This document shows positions 5,168 through 5,205 of a stretch of 5,205 nt of DNA, one piece after another; the stretch's first letter is position 1; each line of letters opens with the position of its first letter. The notes beneath the pieces were generated by a model. That model made no database searches. It worked only from the letters and a program-made list of their open reading frames with translations, and was not told the origin of the DNA. The DNA comes from Gemmatimonadota bacterium (lineage in GTDB: Bacteria; Gemmatimonadota; Gemmatimonadetes; Longimicrobiales; Longimicrobiaceae): the NCBI GenBank assembly GCA_019348475.1, contig JAHWJJ010000354.1, positions 1 through 5,205 of the forward strand, given 5' to 3'. A program made the position numbers and the translations under genes.

Positions 5168-5205
5168 CCCCATCCCCGGCCCTTCCCCCACAAACTGCGT
5201 GGGGG
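5168..5205. repeat. C-rich/G-rich hairpin repeat, unit 2 (cut by window edge)
   Basis: The left arm (CCCCATCCCCGGCCCTT, then CCCCCAC) is a diverged copy of unit 1 with a one-base length difference. CCCCCAC (5185-5191) and GTGGGGG (5199-5205) form a perfect 7-bp stem with loop AAACTGC. The window ends on the last base of the stem; bases outside could lengthen it, since CCCTT precedes the left arm. The 48 bases between the two units (5120-5167) hold no gene that I recognise. Confidence 0.6.

Overview
The window comes from a very GC-rich bacterium. The proteins are rich in Ala, Arg and Gly, and the large antisense open frames are the usual by-product of such base composition. The mix of features suggests Gemmatimonadota, perhaps the Longimicrobium group: an ECF sigma factor of the 'Bacteroides expansion' type, a FecR with a DUF4974-like C-terminus, an STN-type TonB-dependent receptor, and GC-rich intergenic hairpin repeats. 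This placement is inference from style and recall, not from a marker gene.

Layout, left to right. Positions 1-37 hold four copies of an 8-bp tandem repeat cut by the window edge. About 420 bp without a convincing gene follow, containing one weak plus-strand hairpin with a T-tract. A strong 9-bp hairpin at 457-481 overlaps the stop of the last minus-strand gene. Three genes are read on the minus strand in the order fecR-like anti-sigma factor (3206-4261), STN-TonB-dependent receptor (786-3209) and a small 84-residue protein of unknown function (480-734). The first two overlap by 4 bp (GTGA), which suggests translational coupling. The third follows after 51 bp and may be in the same transcript.

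A 155-bp divergent intergenic region (4262-4416) separates fecR from the ECF sigma gene (4417-4968), which is read on the plus strand. A degenerate 8-bp tandem array starts two bases after the sigma stop. It is followed by an interrupted hairpin and then two related C-rich/G-rich hairpin units, the second of which runs off the right edge.

Together the three recognisable genes form a complete cell-surface signalling module of the FecA/FecR/FecI kind. The outer-membrane receptor binds an unknown ligand and its periplasmic STN domain contacts the FecR C-terminal domain. The single-pass FecR then relays the signal to the cytoplasmic ECF sigma factor, which directs transcription of target genes, often including the receptor operon. 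The unusual points are the divergent placement of the sigma gene, the small unknown gene at the end of the receptor operon, and the repeats flanking the locus. I see no gene that identifies the ligand, and nothing here clearly amounts to an undescribed system type.
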